Positions 42,624 to 51,386 of a DNA stretch of 64,000 nt are shown here, one piece after another; positions within the stretch are counted from its first letter, which is position 1, and each line of letters starts with the position of its first letter. The position numbers and the translations under genes are program-made. The stretch is from contig NZ_JADEXS020000001.1 of the NCBI RefSeq assembly GCF_015207005.2, positions 1,240,001-1,304,000 of the forward strand. The letters run 5' to 3'. A model generated the notes under the pieces. The model was not told where the DNA came from. It searched no databases and saw only the letters and a list, made by a program, of their open reading frames with translations. The stretch comes from Desmonostoc muscorum LEGE 12446. Its GTDB lineage: Bacteria > Cyanobacteriota > Cyanobacteriia > Cyanobacteriales > Nostocaceae.

Positions 42624-44021
42624 TTAACTTTGCTTTAACTTCAAAGCATCAGCCGCTGAGACACCCTCACCTTGAGTTCCGAAGTACCACAAAGCTGTAG
42701 CAGCTTCCGCGCGAGTTACTGGTTTTTTGGGTTGAAACAAGGTCGTATAGCCAAAGACACGTCGAATGTTCGATTGTTCACCATTCTGAAAATCAGCTAA
42801 TACTGCTCTTAAAGCCTTAGAATCAATTCGGGCTGCGTCTTGGAAACCCCAGGTTTGTTTGACTGCTTCAAAGTTAGCAGAGGGTAAAGCTTGGCGAGTA
42901 TCCAAAGGTAATTTCCACAGCAGCAACACTTCCCGCGTGAGGGGAGCGTCAGGACGAAACAAAACAGCTGTAGAATCTCCAGACAAAGGACTGGGAATTA
43001 ATCCAGCCTCCGCTAATCCCTGAATTGCTGGAAAATCAGGATCTTTTGAAGACACATCACTAAAAGCTGGTTGAGTGCTTTCTGGTGCCAAGCGAATTTG
43101 TTTAGCTGGATTGCTGGCATACATAGCATTATTAGCAGCAATTAGCCAACGAGCGTATTCCCGACGTGTAACGATTTTACCGGGTTCAAATTGGTTAGTT
43201 GTGGCAGCAGAATTGCTCTTAGTTGTCTTTGGTTGTATGGACAAAACACCTAAAGTAGCCAATTCTTCAATGTGTTGTCGCCATTCTTGTGGTGCAATAT
43301 TTAGATCGTTGAATGTCTGAGATTCAGGTGTGACTGTAGGAGTTGTTTGGTTATTAGCCGTGATTGGTGGCTGTGGTGTCGAGTTTGCAGGTGGCACAGG
43401 GCCAATAAACTGGGGATCTGCTGGTTGGGGAACGTCGTTATTAGTTTTGTTAGGATTTGTAGTCGGAGTAGGTTGTGCTGTTGCAGTACTATTATTTGGT
43501 ACATACTCAATCAGTAATTCAGTGGCTGTTTGGGGTTGATTGGGTGTGGCCTTGGTAACTGATTGAGGCTGAATGGAAACTTTCAATAGCAAATCATCAC
43601 GACGTGCCTCAAAGACACCTACTCCATCATCTGTTGGCTGTTGCAAAATTTGCCAGTTATTTGTTTGCAACTGACTACGATAAAAGCTAGCAATCAAGTT
43701 GCTAGGGTCAGAACTCAACCAACGAGTCGAAACTCTGTTTTCTGAACCACTAGCAGGCGTAACTTCCTGTAGTTTGGCATTGGAATATTGTGGAATATCT
43801 TTAGGGAAATCAGCTGGTAACTGAACTTTTGATTCATTTTGCTGTGCTTGTGGTTGGTTGTTCTGGGATTCTCCAAAGACAACCTGATTGTTTTGCAGTC
43901 TAGGATCTGCCGCCAAAGACTCCTCAAGGTTTTTGGCCACTGGAGTGTTAGCACAGGCTGTTAACGAAGTGAATAAAACAGCCAAACTCAGAAATACAGC
44001 TGGACGTTTAGCAGGAAGCAC
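42624..44021 (-). CDS. SLH-domain lipoprotein
   Basis: This 465-residue protein has a lipoprotein signal (SLAVLFTSLTAC, lipobox L-T-A-C with Cys23). A low-complexity Gln/Asn/Pro-rich region (about 165-235) follows a folded segment (about 68-160). At least two S-layer homology modules are visible in the C-terminal half (WRQHIEELATLGVLSIQPK to ITRREYARWLI, FSDVSSKDPDFPAIQGL, and PVTRAEAATALWYFGTQG). It is probably anchored in a membrane and binds peptidoglycan-linked polymer, helping to attach the outer membrane to the wall. Confidence 0.85.
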   Translation of the reverse strand: MLPAKRPAVFLSLAVLFTSLTACANTPVAKNLEESLAADPRLQNNQVVFGESQNNQPQAQQNESKVQLPADFPKDIPQYSNAKLQEVTPASGSENRVSTRWLSSDPSNLIASFYRSQLQTNNWQILQQPTDDGVGVFEARRDDLLLKVSIQPQSVTKATPNQPQTATELLIEYVPNNSTATAQPTPTTNPNKTNNDVPQPADPQFIGPVPPANSTPQPPITANNQTTPTVTPESQTFNDLNIAPQEWRQHIEELATLGVLSIQPKTTKSNSAATTNQFEPGKIVTRREYARWLIAANNAMYASNPAKQIRLAPESTQPAFSDVSSKDPDFPAIQGLAEAGLIPSPLSGDSTAVLFRPDAPLTREVLLLWKLPLDTRQALPSANFEAVKQTWGFQDAARIDSKALRAVLADFQNGEQSNIRRVFGYTTLFQPKKPVTRAEAATALWYFGTQGEGVSAADALKLKQS

Positions 44022-44074
44022 AGGAAATCACAAATTGAGTTTCAGCTCCTACCCTAGCGCAAACTGTTCATTAA

Positions 44075-44190
44075 ATGGGGCTGGGGAATGGGGATTGGGT
44101 ACTGGGGATTGGGCAATTGGGGATTGGGTATCGGTACTGGAAAAACTCTTCCCTAATCCCCAGTCCCTAGTCCCCAATCCCCAATACCGC
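44075..44190. repeat. STRR block (GGGGATT, CCCCAGT/CCCCAAT)
   Basis: GGGGATTGGGTACTGG-type heptamers followed by their complement CCCCAGTCCCTAGTCC. It begins just beyond the start of the SLH lipoprotein gene. Confidence 0.75.
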
Positions 44191-44226
44191 GCCTAGCGCC
44201 ATGATGATGTCTCAAAAAATTAGTAA

Positions 44227-44265
44227 ACGGTAGCAGAAGCTACCGTGTTGTCTTCGTTTTACAGC
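44227..44265. terminator. Small hairpin ACGGTAGC..GCTACCGT
   Basis: A perfect 8-bp stem with a 4-base loop, followed after a few bases by CGTTTT. No plus-strand gene ends here, so its role is unclear. Confidence 0.35.
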
Positions 44266-45691
44266 CATTAGGTTTTGATAATTCCCATGCTTATTTATAG
44301 ATTTCCCTAAAGTTATGCGAAACTAACATTTTTCGCAAAAAAAAACACAAATAAACCCAGAATGGTTACCATACAAAAGTTTTATGCTTTTAATGCTCAA
44401 TTTTTCGGATGGTTCTGGAGATTTTCAAGTGCCAGACCAGATAATTGATTGATAATTCGTCAAATATACAGTTTAGCGAGCAAAAGCTTAAGGCCACGCT
44501 CAAATACACTAGCTTGATGCGATCGCCAAGCCAGTTCAGTGATAGACTATGAGTAAAGCCCCCTTAGCCTCATCAAAAAAGGGGAATTAAGGAAATTGGC
44601 TAACGCTGGCTTAAAATCGATTCTGAAGATTATTCATCTGACGATGGTAAGCTGGATAATGAAATGTGTGAAAAATGCCAGTGTTAAGCAATTCCAGGAA
44701 CTTAGCGTAAGTTTTTAGTTCTTGATGGTAGGGGTCATCCAAAGCTGTTCAGTGATTTTGGATTTTGGATTGAAACAGACCACGAGGTTACTCGGTTGCT
44801 GAGGATTTTGGATTTATTTGAGCCACTAAGGGTGAGACATTTAGCTTGCTTAATACTAGGGGTGCTAAAAAAATCTAAAAGACGCTCGGTGACTTGCTAA
44901 CGCTCTGCTATCGGCAATCTAAAATCTAAAATTGCTAGTTAAGTGTTGCAGCAGTTTCCTTGGTATCTATCAATGATTCTCTACGGAAAGTGCTACTTAG
45001 TACTGTAGTCAAGAGTTTCTTGGCAACCTCGAAAGCAGTGAGTGCTTCCTCTCAAAGTGCGATCGCTCGTATGTTATCCAAAGCTTTCCCCAAAGCAACC
45101 AATACCCTATTCTTCTGGAATAGCAAAGCGGTTCTTTGAGTAAGACCCCAACACCGTGCCCTTCGCAATTTATCCAGGCAGTAATTATCTATGACTGTTT
45201 CCCAATCCTACTAACGATCGGATAGAGGCACAAAAGACACTTCAAAAGAATGCACTGGCGGTTGAAAAAACTCTACACACTTGGTCTAAATAGTTAACAG
45301 CTACCTGATAGATCGGATACAATTAGCATCTACGTTTGATTCAGTGTTCCCTTGTTCAAAGCGACTATTCATATTCACATACTGCTGTACTAGCTGATTT
45401 GACATAGTATTAAAGTTTTCACATGCTGACCGTAGTGAAAAATTTTGATTTAGGGCAAATTAAGACTTATATTCAAGGGACTTGAGTGTTTCTTGGAGAT
45501 GAAGTCAGCCAAAAGAAGGCAAAAAGCTCAAAAAGATATATCCTATGTCAAAAATGCAGATCTGATATGAGTATGAAAAATCTAAAATAGATATTAAATT
45601 GAAGAAAAACGAACGACCATCGACAACCATTAGTCCATTTTACTTTCTGTAAAGCGTCGCCAGGTTGTTACCAGTGCTGAAACACGATTAC
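44266..45691. other. 1.4-kb region without a supported gene, upstream of sasA
   Basis: No reading frame of 60 codons with a start was found. Contents seen: a GGATTTTGGATT heptamer-type run at 44,758-44,820, a GAGCCACTAAGGGTGAG motif at 44,819 like the hairpin motif of the 42-kb duplication, and a start-less 65-codon open stretch at about 44,938-45,137 (KSFLATSKAVSASSQSAIAR). It may be decayed coding DNA plus the sasA promoter. Confidence 0.4.
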
Positions 45692-46879
45692 ATGCAAGTT
45701 TCCCAGGATCAGCCTATTTATTCTGAGGCTCCACTCCAGCTGCTACTTTTTGTCGATGGACGCCCAAAGTCCCGACAGCAAGTGCAGCGAATACGTGCTT
45801 ACTTAAAAGAATTGCAGGCTGAGTATAGTTTTGAACTGCAAATCATCGATGTTGGACAACAACCTTACTTGGCAGAGCATTTTAAATTGGTAGCAACGCC
45901 AGCTTTAATCAAAATCCATCCGGAACCACGGCAGATTTTAGCTGGGAGTAATATAATAGCGCAATTGAAAAACTGGTGGCCTCGTTGGCAAACTGCTGTA
46001 GAGGCCTACTTGAAATTACAGGAAGACTTACAAGAACGTATAGACGACAATAGTCGGATGACATCACCCAAATCTACGATCCGTTCGGTTGCTGTTTCTG
46101 CTGAACTCATCCGCCTCTCAGACGAAATTTTTCGCTTGAAACAGGAAAAAGAGAACCTCCAAGAGCAGTTACAGTTTAAAGACCGAGTGATTGCTATGTT
46201 GGCACACGACCTTCGTAATCCCCTAACTGCTGCGGCGATCGCCATAGAAACTCTTCAATCTAACTACAATGTAGAAACAGGCGAATTCCAGCGCCTCAAA
46301 CCTTCGATGACGGCGCATTTATTAAAACAAGCCCGCAGTCAAACTAAAATTATTGACCGGATGATTGCCGACCTTTTACAAGTAGGTCGTGGCAAAGACA
46401 CGGAGATACCTATACTACCACAAAAGGTAGAGCTAGGTAAACTTTGTTTAGGTATATTAGAAGAATTGCGCGATCGCTACACCGCCAAATCCCAAGAGCT
46501 AGAAACAGATATTCCCAAAGACTTGCCATACGTATATGCTGACCCAGAACGCATCCGGCAAGTGCTAGTCAATCTGTTGGATAATGCCATCAAATATACG
46601 CCAGAAGGTGGCAAGATTAGTATTACTGGATTACACCGTACTACCCAAAAAGTTCAATTCAGTATTGGCGATACCGGGCCTGGTATTCCCGTAGAGAATC
46701 GCGATCGCATCTTTGAAAATCACTTCCGTCTGGAACGGGATGAAGGTACAGAAGGTTACGGCATTGGCCTTTGTTTATGCCAACGCATCATCCGGGCGCA
46801 TTATGGTCAAATTTGGGTAGACTCTGCCCCCAATAACGGAGCATGGTTCCACTTCACACTGCCGGTTTATCCTTCTTAA
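45692..46879 (+). CDS. sasA: Circadian output sensor histidine kinase SasA
   Basis: This 395-residue soluble kinase has an N-terminal KaiB-like thioredoxin domain ([21 protein letters not shown] to [12 protein letters not shown]), through which SasA binds KaiC. A coiled coil follows, then HisKA with H172 in [10 protein letters not shown], then HATPase ([30 protein letters not shown]). SasA autophosphorylates under KaiC control and passes phosphate to RpaA. I use the ATG at 45,692; an in-frame TTG at 45,665 and GTG at 45,674 could add a few residues. No kai genes are in the window. Its 3' end reaches a GAGATGAGG repeat. Confidence 0.93.
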   Translation: MQVSQDQPIYSEAPLQLLLFVDGRPKSRQQVQRIRAYLKELQAEYSFELQIIDVGQQPYLAEHFKLVATPALIKIHPEPRQILAGSNIIAQLKNWWPRWQTAVEAYLKLQEDLQERIDDNSRMTSPKSTIRSVAVSAELIRLSDEIFRLKQEKENLQEQLQFKDRVIAMLAHDLRNPLTAAAIAIETLQSNYNVETGEFQRLKPSMTAHLLKQARSQTKIIDRMIADLLQVGRGKDTEIPILPQKVELGKLCLGILEELRDRYTAKSQELETDIPKDLPYVYADPERIRQVLVNLLDNAIKYTPEGGKISITGLHRTTQKVQFSIGDTGPGIPVENRDRIFENHFRLERDEGTEGYGIGLCLCQRIIRAHYGQIWVDSAPNNGAWFHFTLPVYPS

Positions 46880-46892
46880 GTAATTGAGCATG

Positions 46893-46975
46893 GGGTATGG
46901 GGGAGATGAGGGGGATGAGGGAGATGAGGGAGTGAGGGAGTGACGGATAATAACCAATGCCCAATGCCCAATGAC
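46893..46975. repeat. STRR/nonamer repeats (GGGGGATGA, CCCAATG)
   Basis: GAGATGAGG-type nonamers followed by CCAATGCCCAATG heptamers between the convergent sasA and diguanylate cyclase genes. Confidence 0.7.
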
Positions 46976-46977
46976 AA

Positions 46978-48003
46978 CTAAGTACTTGAGACAAAGCGAT
47001 CGCGTCCCCCAGCTTTTGCTTGGTAGAGTGCTTTATCTGCCAAGACAATCAAATCTGAAGGTGAGGATTCCCAAGTGGGAATAACAGTTGCTACCCCCAT
47101 ACTAAGAGTGACATACTGACTCACCGCAGAACCGTCATGAACAATTTGCAAATCTCTAACTGCTGCTTGCATCGCTGCGGCAACGTGAACTGCACCAGAT
47201 GCATGGGTATATGGCATAATCACAGCAAATTCCTCGCCACCATAACGCGCTACTAAATCCTGATGTTTTTGTGCCTTTTGGCTTAAGATAGCACCCACCT
47301 TTTGTAAACAGACATCTCCAGCAGGATGACCATATTTATCGTTATAAAATTTAAAATAGTCTATATCACACAAAATCAGTGACAGGGGACATCCCTCCTG
47401 TGCTAAATTAATCCATTGGGTATTTAAATAATCGTCAAAGCGACGACGATTCGGTAACTCAGTTAAGCCATCGACGTTGGCGAGGTGCTGCAAAGCTTGG
47501 TTTGCCGCTTCTAGCTGTTTGTATACCTGCGCTTGCTGTAGCAGTCGCCGCAAGCGTTGGCGCAACACAGGCCAGTGAATTGGCTTAGTAACATAATCAG
47601 TTGCCCCCGCGTCAAAAGCACGGTCTACGGATTCTTCATCGTCCAAGCATGTGATCATCAAAATAGGAGTCCGTTCCCATATCTTGGATATCACAGTATT
47701 GCCAAGCACAGAATCAGTATCAAAAGTCGCAAGTGCTGACATCAAATTATTTCTGGCAATCTGGAGCAACTGCTTACAGCAAGTAAAGCCATCCATCACA
47801 GGCATTACAGCATCCAGCAAAACTATATCGGGTTTAATAGTCTCGTAAGCATCTAAACATTGCTTACCATCATTGACCTCGACCACTCGGTAACCTTCTT
47901 GTTCCATAGCTTTACGCAACAAAACTCGAATGGTCTTGTCGTCATCAGCCACCAGAATCAGTGGTGGTTGCTTAGAAAGAGGAAATGGGCTTATGCCTGA
48001 CAT
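46978..48003 (-). CDS. Response regulator diguanylate cyclase (PleD-like)
   Basis: This 341-residue protein has a receiver domain (acid pocket VADDDKTI, phosphoacceptor in IVLLDAVMPVMDG, with an insert of about 25 residues before the ILMITCLDDEE strand) and a GGDEF domain (DGLTELPNRRRFDDYL, CDIDYFKFYNDKYGH, active site ARYGGEEF). It should make cyclic di-GMP when phosphorylated. The usual inhibitory I-site RxxD is replaced by KHQD, so product inhibition is probably weak. The gene converges with sasA. The cognate kinase is unknown. Confidence 0.9.
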   Translation of the reverse strand: MSGISPFPLSKQPPLILVADDDKTIRVLLRKAMEQEGYRVVEVNDGKQCLDAYETIKPDIVLLDAVMPVMDGFTCCKQLLQIARNNLMSALATFDTDSVLGNTVISKIWERTPILMITCLDDEESVDRAFDAGATDYVTKPIHWPVLRQRLRRLLQQAQVYKQLEAANQALQHLANVDGLTELPNRRRFDDYLNTQWINLAQEGCPLSLILCDIDYFKFYNDKYGHPAGDVCLQKVGAILSQKAQKHQDLVARYGGEEFAVIMPYTHASGAVHVAAAMQAAVRDLQIVHDGSAVSQYVTLSMGVATVIPTWESSPSDLIVLADKALYQAKAGGRDRFVSST

Positions 48004-49038
48004 GAGTTACATTCTACTTGCGGGACTATCCTGAAAAAGGCTGGGCAATTCGATCGCATGGGGGCGATCGCTGTTTTGATCAATGCCAGCATTTGTGGCA
48101 AGGGTCTGTTTGGCTTGATAATCAACTGTTTTTTGAGAATAGACTGCTCAATATTATTGAGCCAAGCAAGCGGTAGATAACTAAGTTGCATATATAATCT
48201 ATAATTGGAACACCAAGACAATTGCTACCTTTTTATTCCACTATGGTTATGGGAGGAAATGTTAGTGTTATATTTCCCCATTATTAAAGTCAAATTGCAA
48301 TTTTTTTGAGAATTGCAAATTCACACCTCAATTATTTAATCTAGTGCTTAGTTTAAAAACTTAGGCAGATAGGGCAAAGTAATTGCCAAGCTGCGTTTAG
48401 AATACAGCTAATAGTAAATACTAATATTACTTGACTAAAACCCATTTAGTCTATTCGTCAAGGATTGCATGGATTTAGTATAATTACATAAGATTGGTAT
48501 AGCAGTTGTAAATAATTTATGATAATTTGAGATAGTTGTAATCCCCCTGTAGTCTCCCCAAAGCATCCGGGGACGGCATTAGCGAGGGGGCGAATTTTCT
48601 TACAAATCATTTAGGATTGCGATATTAAATTATCTGCAAAGCTTTATTCTCTAGTTAGTCAGCAGTAATCAATCAGTAAAAATTATTATTCTTATTATTT
48701 TAATGTACTTGGTTAGATTTTAAAAATAAGAATTAAGTAATTTAAATTATATAAATGTTAAGTAAGATAATTACTGAAATAATATTAATATATTTAATAA
48801 ATAAACTTTATAAAAATATCACAATAAACACGCAAACATACAGCGTTTTCTGATATTTTCTGTTCACAAAGTAATAATTCACTACGGAGGCAAGAGAAAA
48901 CGCAGAGGATAAAAAAGCAAGCAGATAAAATGTTTACAAACAAAATAAAATTGTTGTGTAATTTTTTATATCCAATCAGTACTCATCTTCTTTGCCAGAA
49001 CAAATCAAAACCTATCTACAATTCACTAAATCTTCAAA
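48004..49038. other. 1.0-kb AT-rich gap without a supported gene
   Basis: Holds two HIP1-like sites near 48,052-48,071, an imperfect hairpin CCCCCTG to GAGGGGG at about 48,544-48,593, and AT-rich sequence. A possible GGAGG at 48,886 has no suitable reading frame. Presumably it contains promoters for the divergent cyclase and CRR7 genes. Confidence 0.4.
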
Positions 49039-49299
49039 ATGCCAGATCCACTCATGTATCAGCAGGATAATTTTGTTGTTCTAGAAACAAATCAACCAGA
49101 GCAATTTCTGACACCATCAGAGTTATTAGAAAAGCTCAAAACAACTCTCCAGCAACTCAAAATTCAAGATTTGCCACCTGACTTGCAAAAGTTTGATGCT
49201 GTGGAGGCTCAAGCACAATATTTACTCGACACGAGTTGTGAATTAGATATTGGTCCTGGAAAATATTTACAGTGGTATGCAGTTCGTTTAGAAAAGTAA
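49039..49299 (+). CDS. crr7: Chlororespiratory reduction protein 7 (CRR7)
   Basis: This 86-residue protein begins MPDPLMYQQDNFVVLETNQP and ends CELDIGPGKYLQWYAVRLEK, the conserved pattern of CRR7. In plants CRR7 is a stromal factor for assembly of subcomplex A of the chloroplast NDH complex. In cyanobacteria it is presumed to serve NDH-1 in cyclic electron flow or respiration. It is soluble with no membrane segment. It stands alone. Confidence 0.88.
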   Translation: MPDPLMYQQDNFVVLETNQPEQFLTPSELLEKLKTTLQQLKIQDLPPDLQKFDAVEAQAQYLLDTSCELDIGPGKYLQWYAVRLEK

Positions 49300-49356
49300 T
49301 ACTTACACATTGACAATAAATACCAAATATGAATAAGGTTAAAAACCACATCTTTC

Positions 49357-49385
49357 GTAGGGGCACAGCATTGCTGTGCCCCTAC
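49357..49385. repeat. Dispersed palindrome GTAGGGGCACAGCA
   Basis: A 14-bp near-perfect inverted repeat with no more than a one- or two-base loop. The preceding TCTTTC is shared with the copy at 53,711, and the same core is at 1,219-1,239. Confidence 0.65.
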
Positions 49386-49511
49386 AGCATGGTCTATTTA
49401 CGTAGTTTACCGCCGTAGGCATCGCAGGATAATTAAGAAAAGCCTGAAACAATCTATGCGTCGTTAATTCACATCACGATGCATTTGTACAGTGCGTAAG
49501 TCCTATTTTTG

Positions 49512-50081
49512 TTATCCAATATTGACTATTGACTCTTTTTGAGTGTTGATCAGTGCTACCTCAATTTTATTTTCAGATGGTTGGGTTATTTGAATTTCCA
49601 CTCCAGGTCCGAAATAATTGGTCATCTTTTCTTGCTTTTTTTGCCATAGGTCAATTGGTATTAGCGGTGAATCAAATTCTAAAATTAGGGCGTAGCTTCC
49701 ATTGACTTCTGTTTCTCGCAATGCTGTAACTGTTGGTCGTTCTTCATCGCTGGGACTCAAACCTAAGAAAGCAAGTGTTGTATCGAAATGAGCATCCTGA
49801 CCATAACAATATCGGGTGATGTCTTTGCGAATTTTATTTTGAGTTACAGTTGCTTGCTGCTGGCGCAATATTAAGGTTGATGGTGACGTAGGTTGGCTAA
49901 AGGGTATTGGCTTGAGTTCATTAGCTTTCAGTGCCAGCCCCCCTAACAATAGAGGAATCCCGTAAAAAAATCCGACAAGATTGAGTGTCGCATTATTAGC
50001 AGCATAGGCGACGAAGCCAATGATGGTTAATATGCTGCCGATAGTTAAACCGAGTGTTCCCAAAGAGATTTGGCGTAGCAT
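49512..50081 (-). CDS. DUF2854 family membrane protein
   Basis: This 189-residue protein has two N-terminal membrane helices (LGLTIGSILTIIGFVAYAANN and LVGFFYGIPLLLGGLALK) and a soluble domain of about 130 residues (TRYCYGQDAHFDTTLAFLGL, then FDSPLIPIDLWQKKQEKM). This is the DUF2854 pattern seen in cyanobacteria and plastids. Function not established. The only nearby gene on the same strand is the receiver protein further on, without operon spacing. Confidence 0.85.
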   Translation of the reverse strand: MLRQISLGTLGLTIGSILTIIGFVAYAANNATLNLVGFFYGIPLLLGGLALKANELKPIPFSQPTSPSTLILRQQQATVTQNKIRKDITRYCYGQDAHFDTTLAFLGLSPSDEERPTVTALRETEVNGSYALILEFDSPLIPIDLWQKKQEKMTNYFGPGVEIQITQPSENKIEVALINTQKESIVNIG

Positions 50082-50445
50082 GAGCTTAGATGAGTATAAA
50101 TTGTTAATATCTCATACCATTTCTAAAAATCTTGTCAACAAATAAATTGCCTGTAGGGGCATACAACAACTGTACGCCCCTACCAACGTACTTGTAGGAG
50201 GAATTTTATGAAATGGTATTAGTTTTATTATCATCGGCTATGAGTCACAAATTAGGAAAGAGCATTAACCTACCTTGCTTGCACCATTCTCAATGAGCCT
50301 AATTAGCCGGCAATAGTCGAAGTACATCAAGTGAACTAAAACTGTTGATTATGGGCGTACAGCTGTACGCCCATACTTAGTGTTCCAGAATGTTGGATTA
50401 TGAGTTAAGTTTAAACTTAAAGGTAATTAACACCAAGAAAAAATA
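50082..50445. repeat. Gap with two dispersed palindromes
   Basis: Contains GTAGGGGCATAC..GTACGCCCCTAC (50,153-50,184) and a perfect GGGCGTACAGCTGTACGCCC (about 50,353-50,372). No gene is seen before the small gene at 50,446. Confidence 0.5.
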
Positions 50446-50625
50446 ATGGATCTACAGACTATAAAAGAACGAATTGCCATAGTGCAAAGTAAGCGCGGGT
50501 ACTTGCTGAGCCTACTGGAACAACCAAACCTGGGAACTTTAAGAATTGACGTGAATCAAGCTTTGGAGGAACTAGATGAGTTAATTGATGAATTTAGACG
50601 CACGGTTCCAGAAACAGAAATATAG
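50446..50625 (+). CDS. Small conserved helical protein, 59 residues
   Basis: This short gene reads MDLQTIKERIAIVQSKRGYL and ends LIDEFRRTVPETEI before TAG. The pattern LLSLLEQPNLGTLRIDVNQALEELDEL predicts two amphipathic helices and looks like a conserved protein rather than chance; I recall similar small proteins in other Nostocales. The hairpin at 50,668 ends it. Function unknown. The ribosome binding site is weak (AAGAAAAAATA). Confidence 0.65.
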   Translation: MDLQTIKERIAIVQSKRGYLLSLLEQPNLGTLRIDVNQALEELDELIDEFRRTVPETEI

Positions 50626-50667
50626 TTAAGCTGGACTCAGCACTAGAGTAGAAAACATCAAAAATTG

Positions 50668-50706
50668 CGTCGGTGTAACCTGGAATTTCAGGATATACCG
50701 ACGTTT
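50668..50706. terminator. Terminator after the 59-residue gene
   Basis: CGTCGGTGTA (50,668-50,677) pairs with TATACCGACG (50,694-50,703), one G-U, followed by TTTCTC. It sits between two convergent genes. Confidence 0.65.
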
Positions 50707-50777
50707 CTCAGTAATATAATGTCTTTAAATCCCTGGAATTGAGCTAAGTCGGGGTTGGTAATGCAATACATTATCAT

Positions 50778-51209
50778 TCACCCTGTGACTGGCCCATTTC
50801 CTGCACGCTCACCTAACTGCCTAACTAAAGCAATAAGTTCGGAGGTAGGTACATCTTTTTTACAAACATCATCAAAGCTAGACATTTTTTTTGTCTCGTG
50901 AAAACTCACATCCTCTACTGAAGAATAAGCAAGGATTTGAGTGTTGGGAGATATAGCTTTGATTTGACTAGATGCACTCCAGCCATCCATGACTGGCATC
51001 TGTAAGTCTAGAATAATCACATCAGGCTGCCAAACTTTAACCATTTCTATAGCTTCTTGACCATTACTGGCTAAGCCTACTACTTGGATATTTTCCTGGC
51101 AAGAAAAGGCCAATTGTAAGGTTAAACGAGTAAGTTCGTGGTCATCAACTACTAGAACGCGCAAGGTAGAAAATTCACAGGATAACATTAACATTGAGGG
51201 AAAAGACAA
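50778..51209 (-). CDS. Stand-alone receiver-domain response regulator
   Basis: This 143-residue single-domain protein has the acidic pair in VLVVDDHELTRLTL, the phosphoacceptor in VIILDLQMPVMDGWS, the T/S position in ILAYSSVED, and the lysine in VCKKDVPTSELI. The N-terminal half resembles NarL-type receivers, but no DNA-binding domain follows. It probably acts by protein contact. ATGs a few codons in (MLMLSCEF) are possible alternative starts. Partner kinase unknown. Confidence 0.82.
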   Translation of the reverse strand: MSFPSMLMLSCEFSTLRVLVVDDHELTRLTLQLAFSCQENIQVVGLASNGQEAIEMVKVWQPDVIILDLQMPVMDGWSASSQIKAISPNTQILAYSSVEDVSFHETKKMSSFDDVCKKDVPTSELIALVRQLGERAGNGPVTG

Positions 51210-51386
51210 AATTATTTACAATAACCCCTCTAGTTTATGGGAATAAGTGCCAGCGCTTACTCTATCCTATGGTTGAATAACTTGTATAAACCTATGACAA
51301 ATAACTTAGATAACTTTTCAAAAAATTAAAATTTTCTAAAAAAAACCTAAGTTGATCGACTTGTCAAGGTATATGGAACTTATTTT

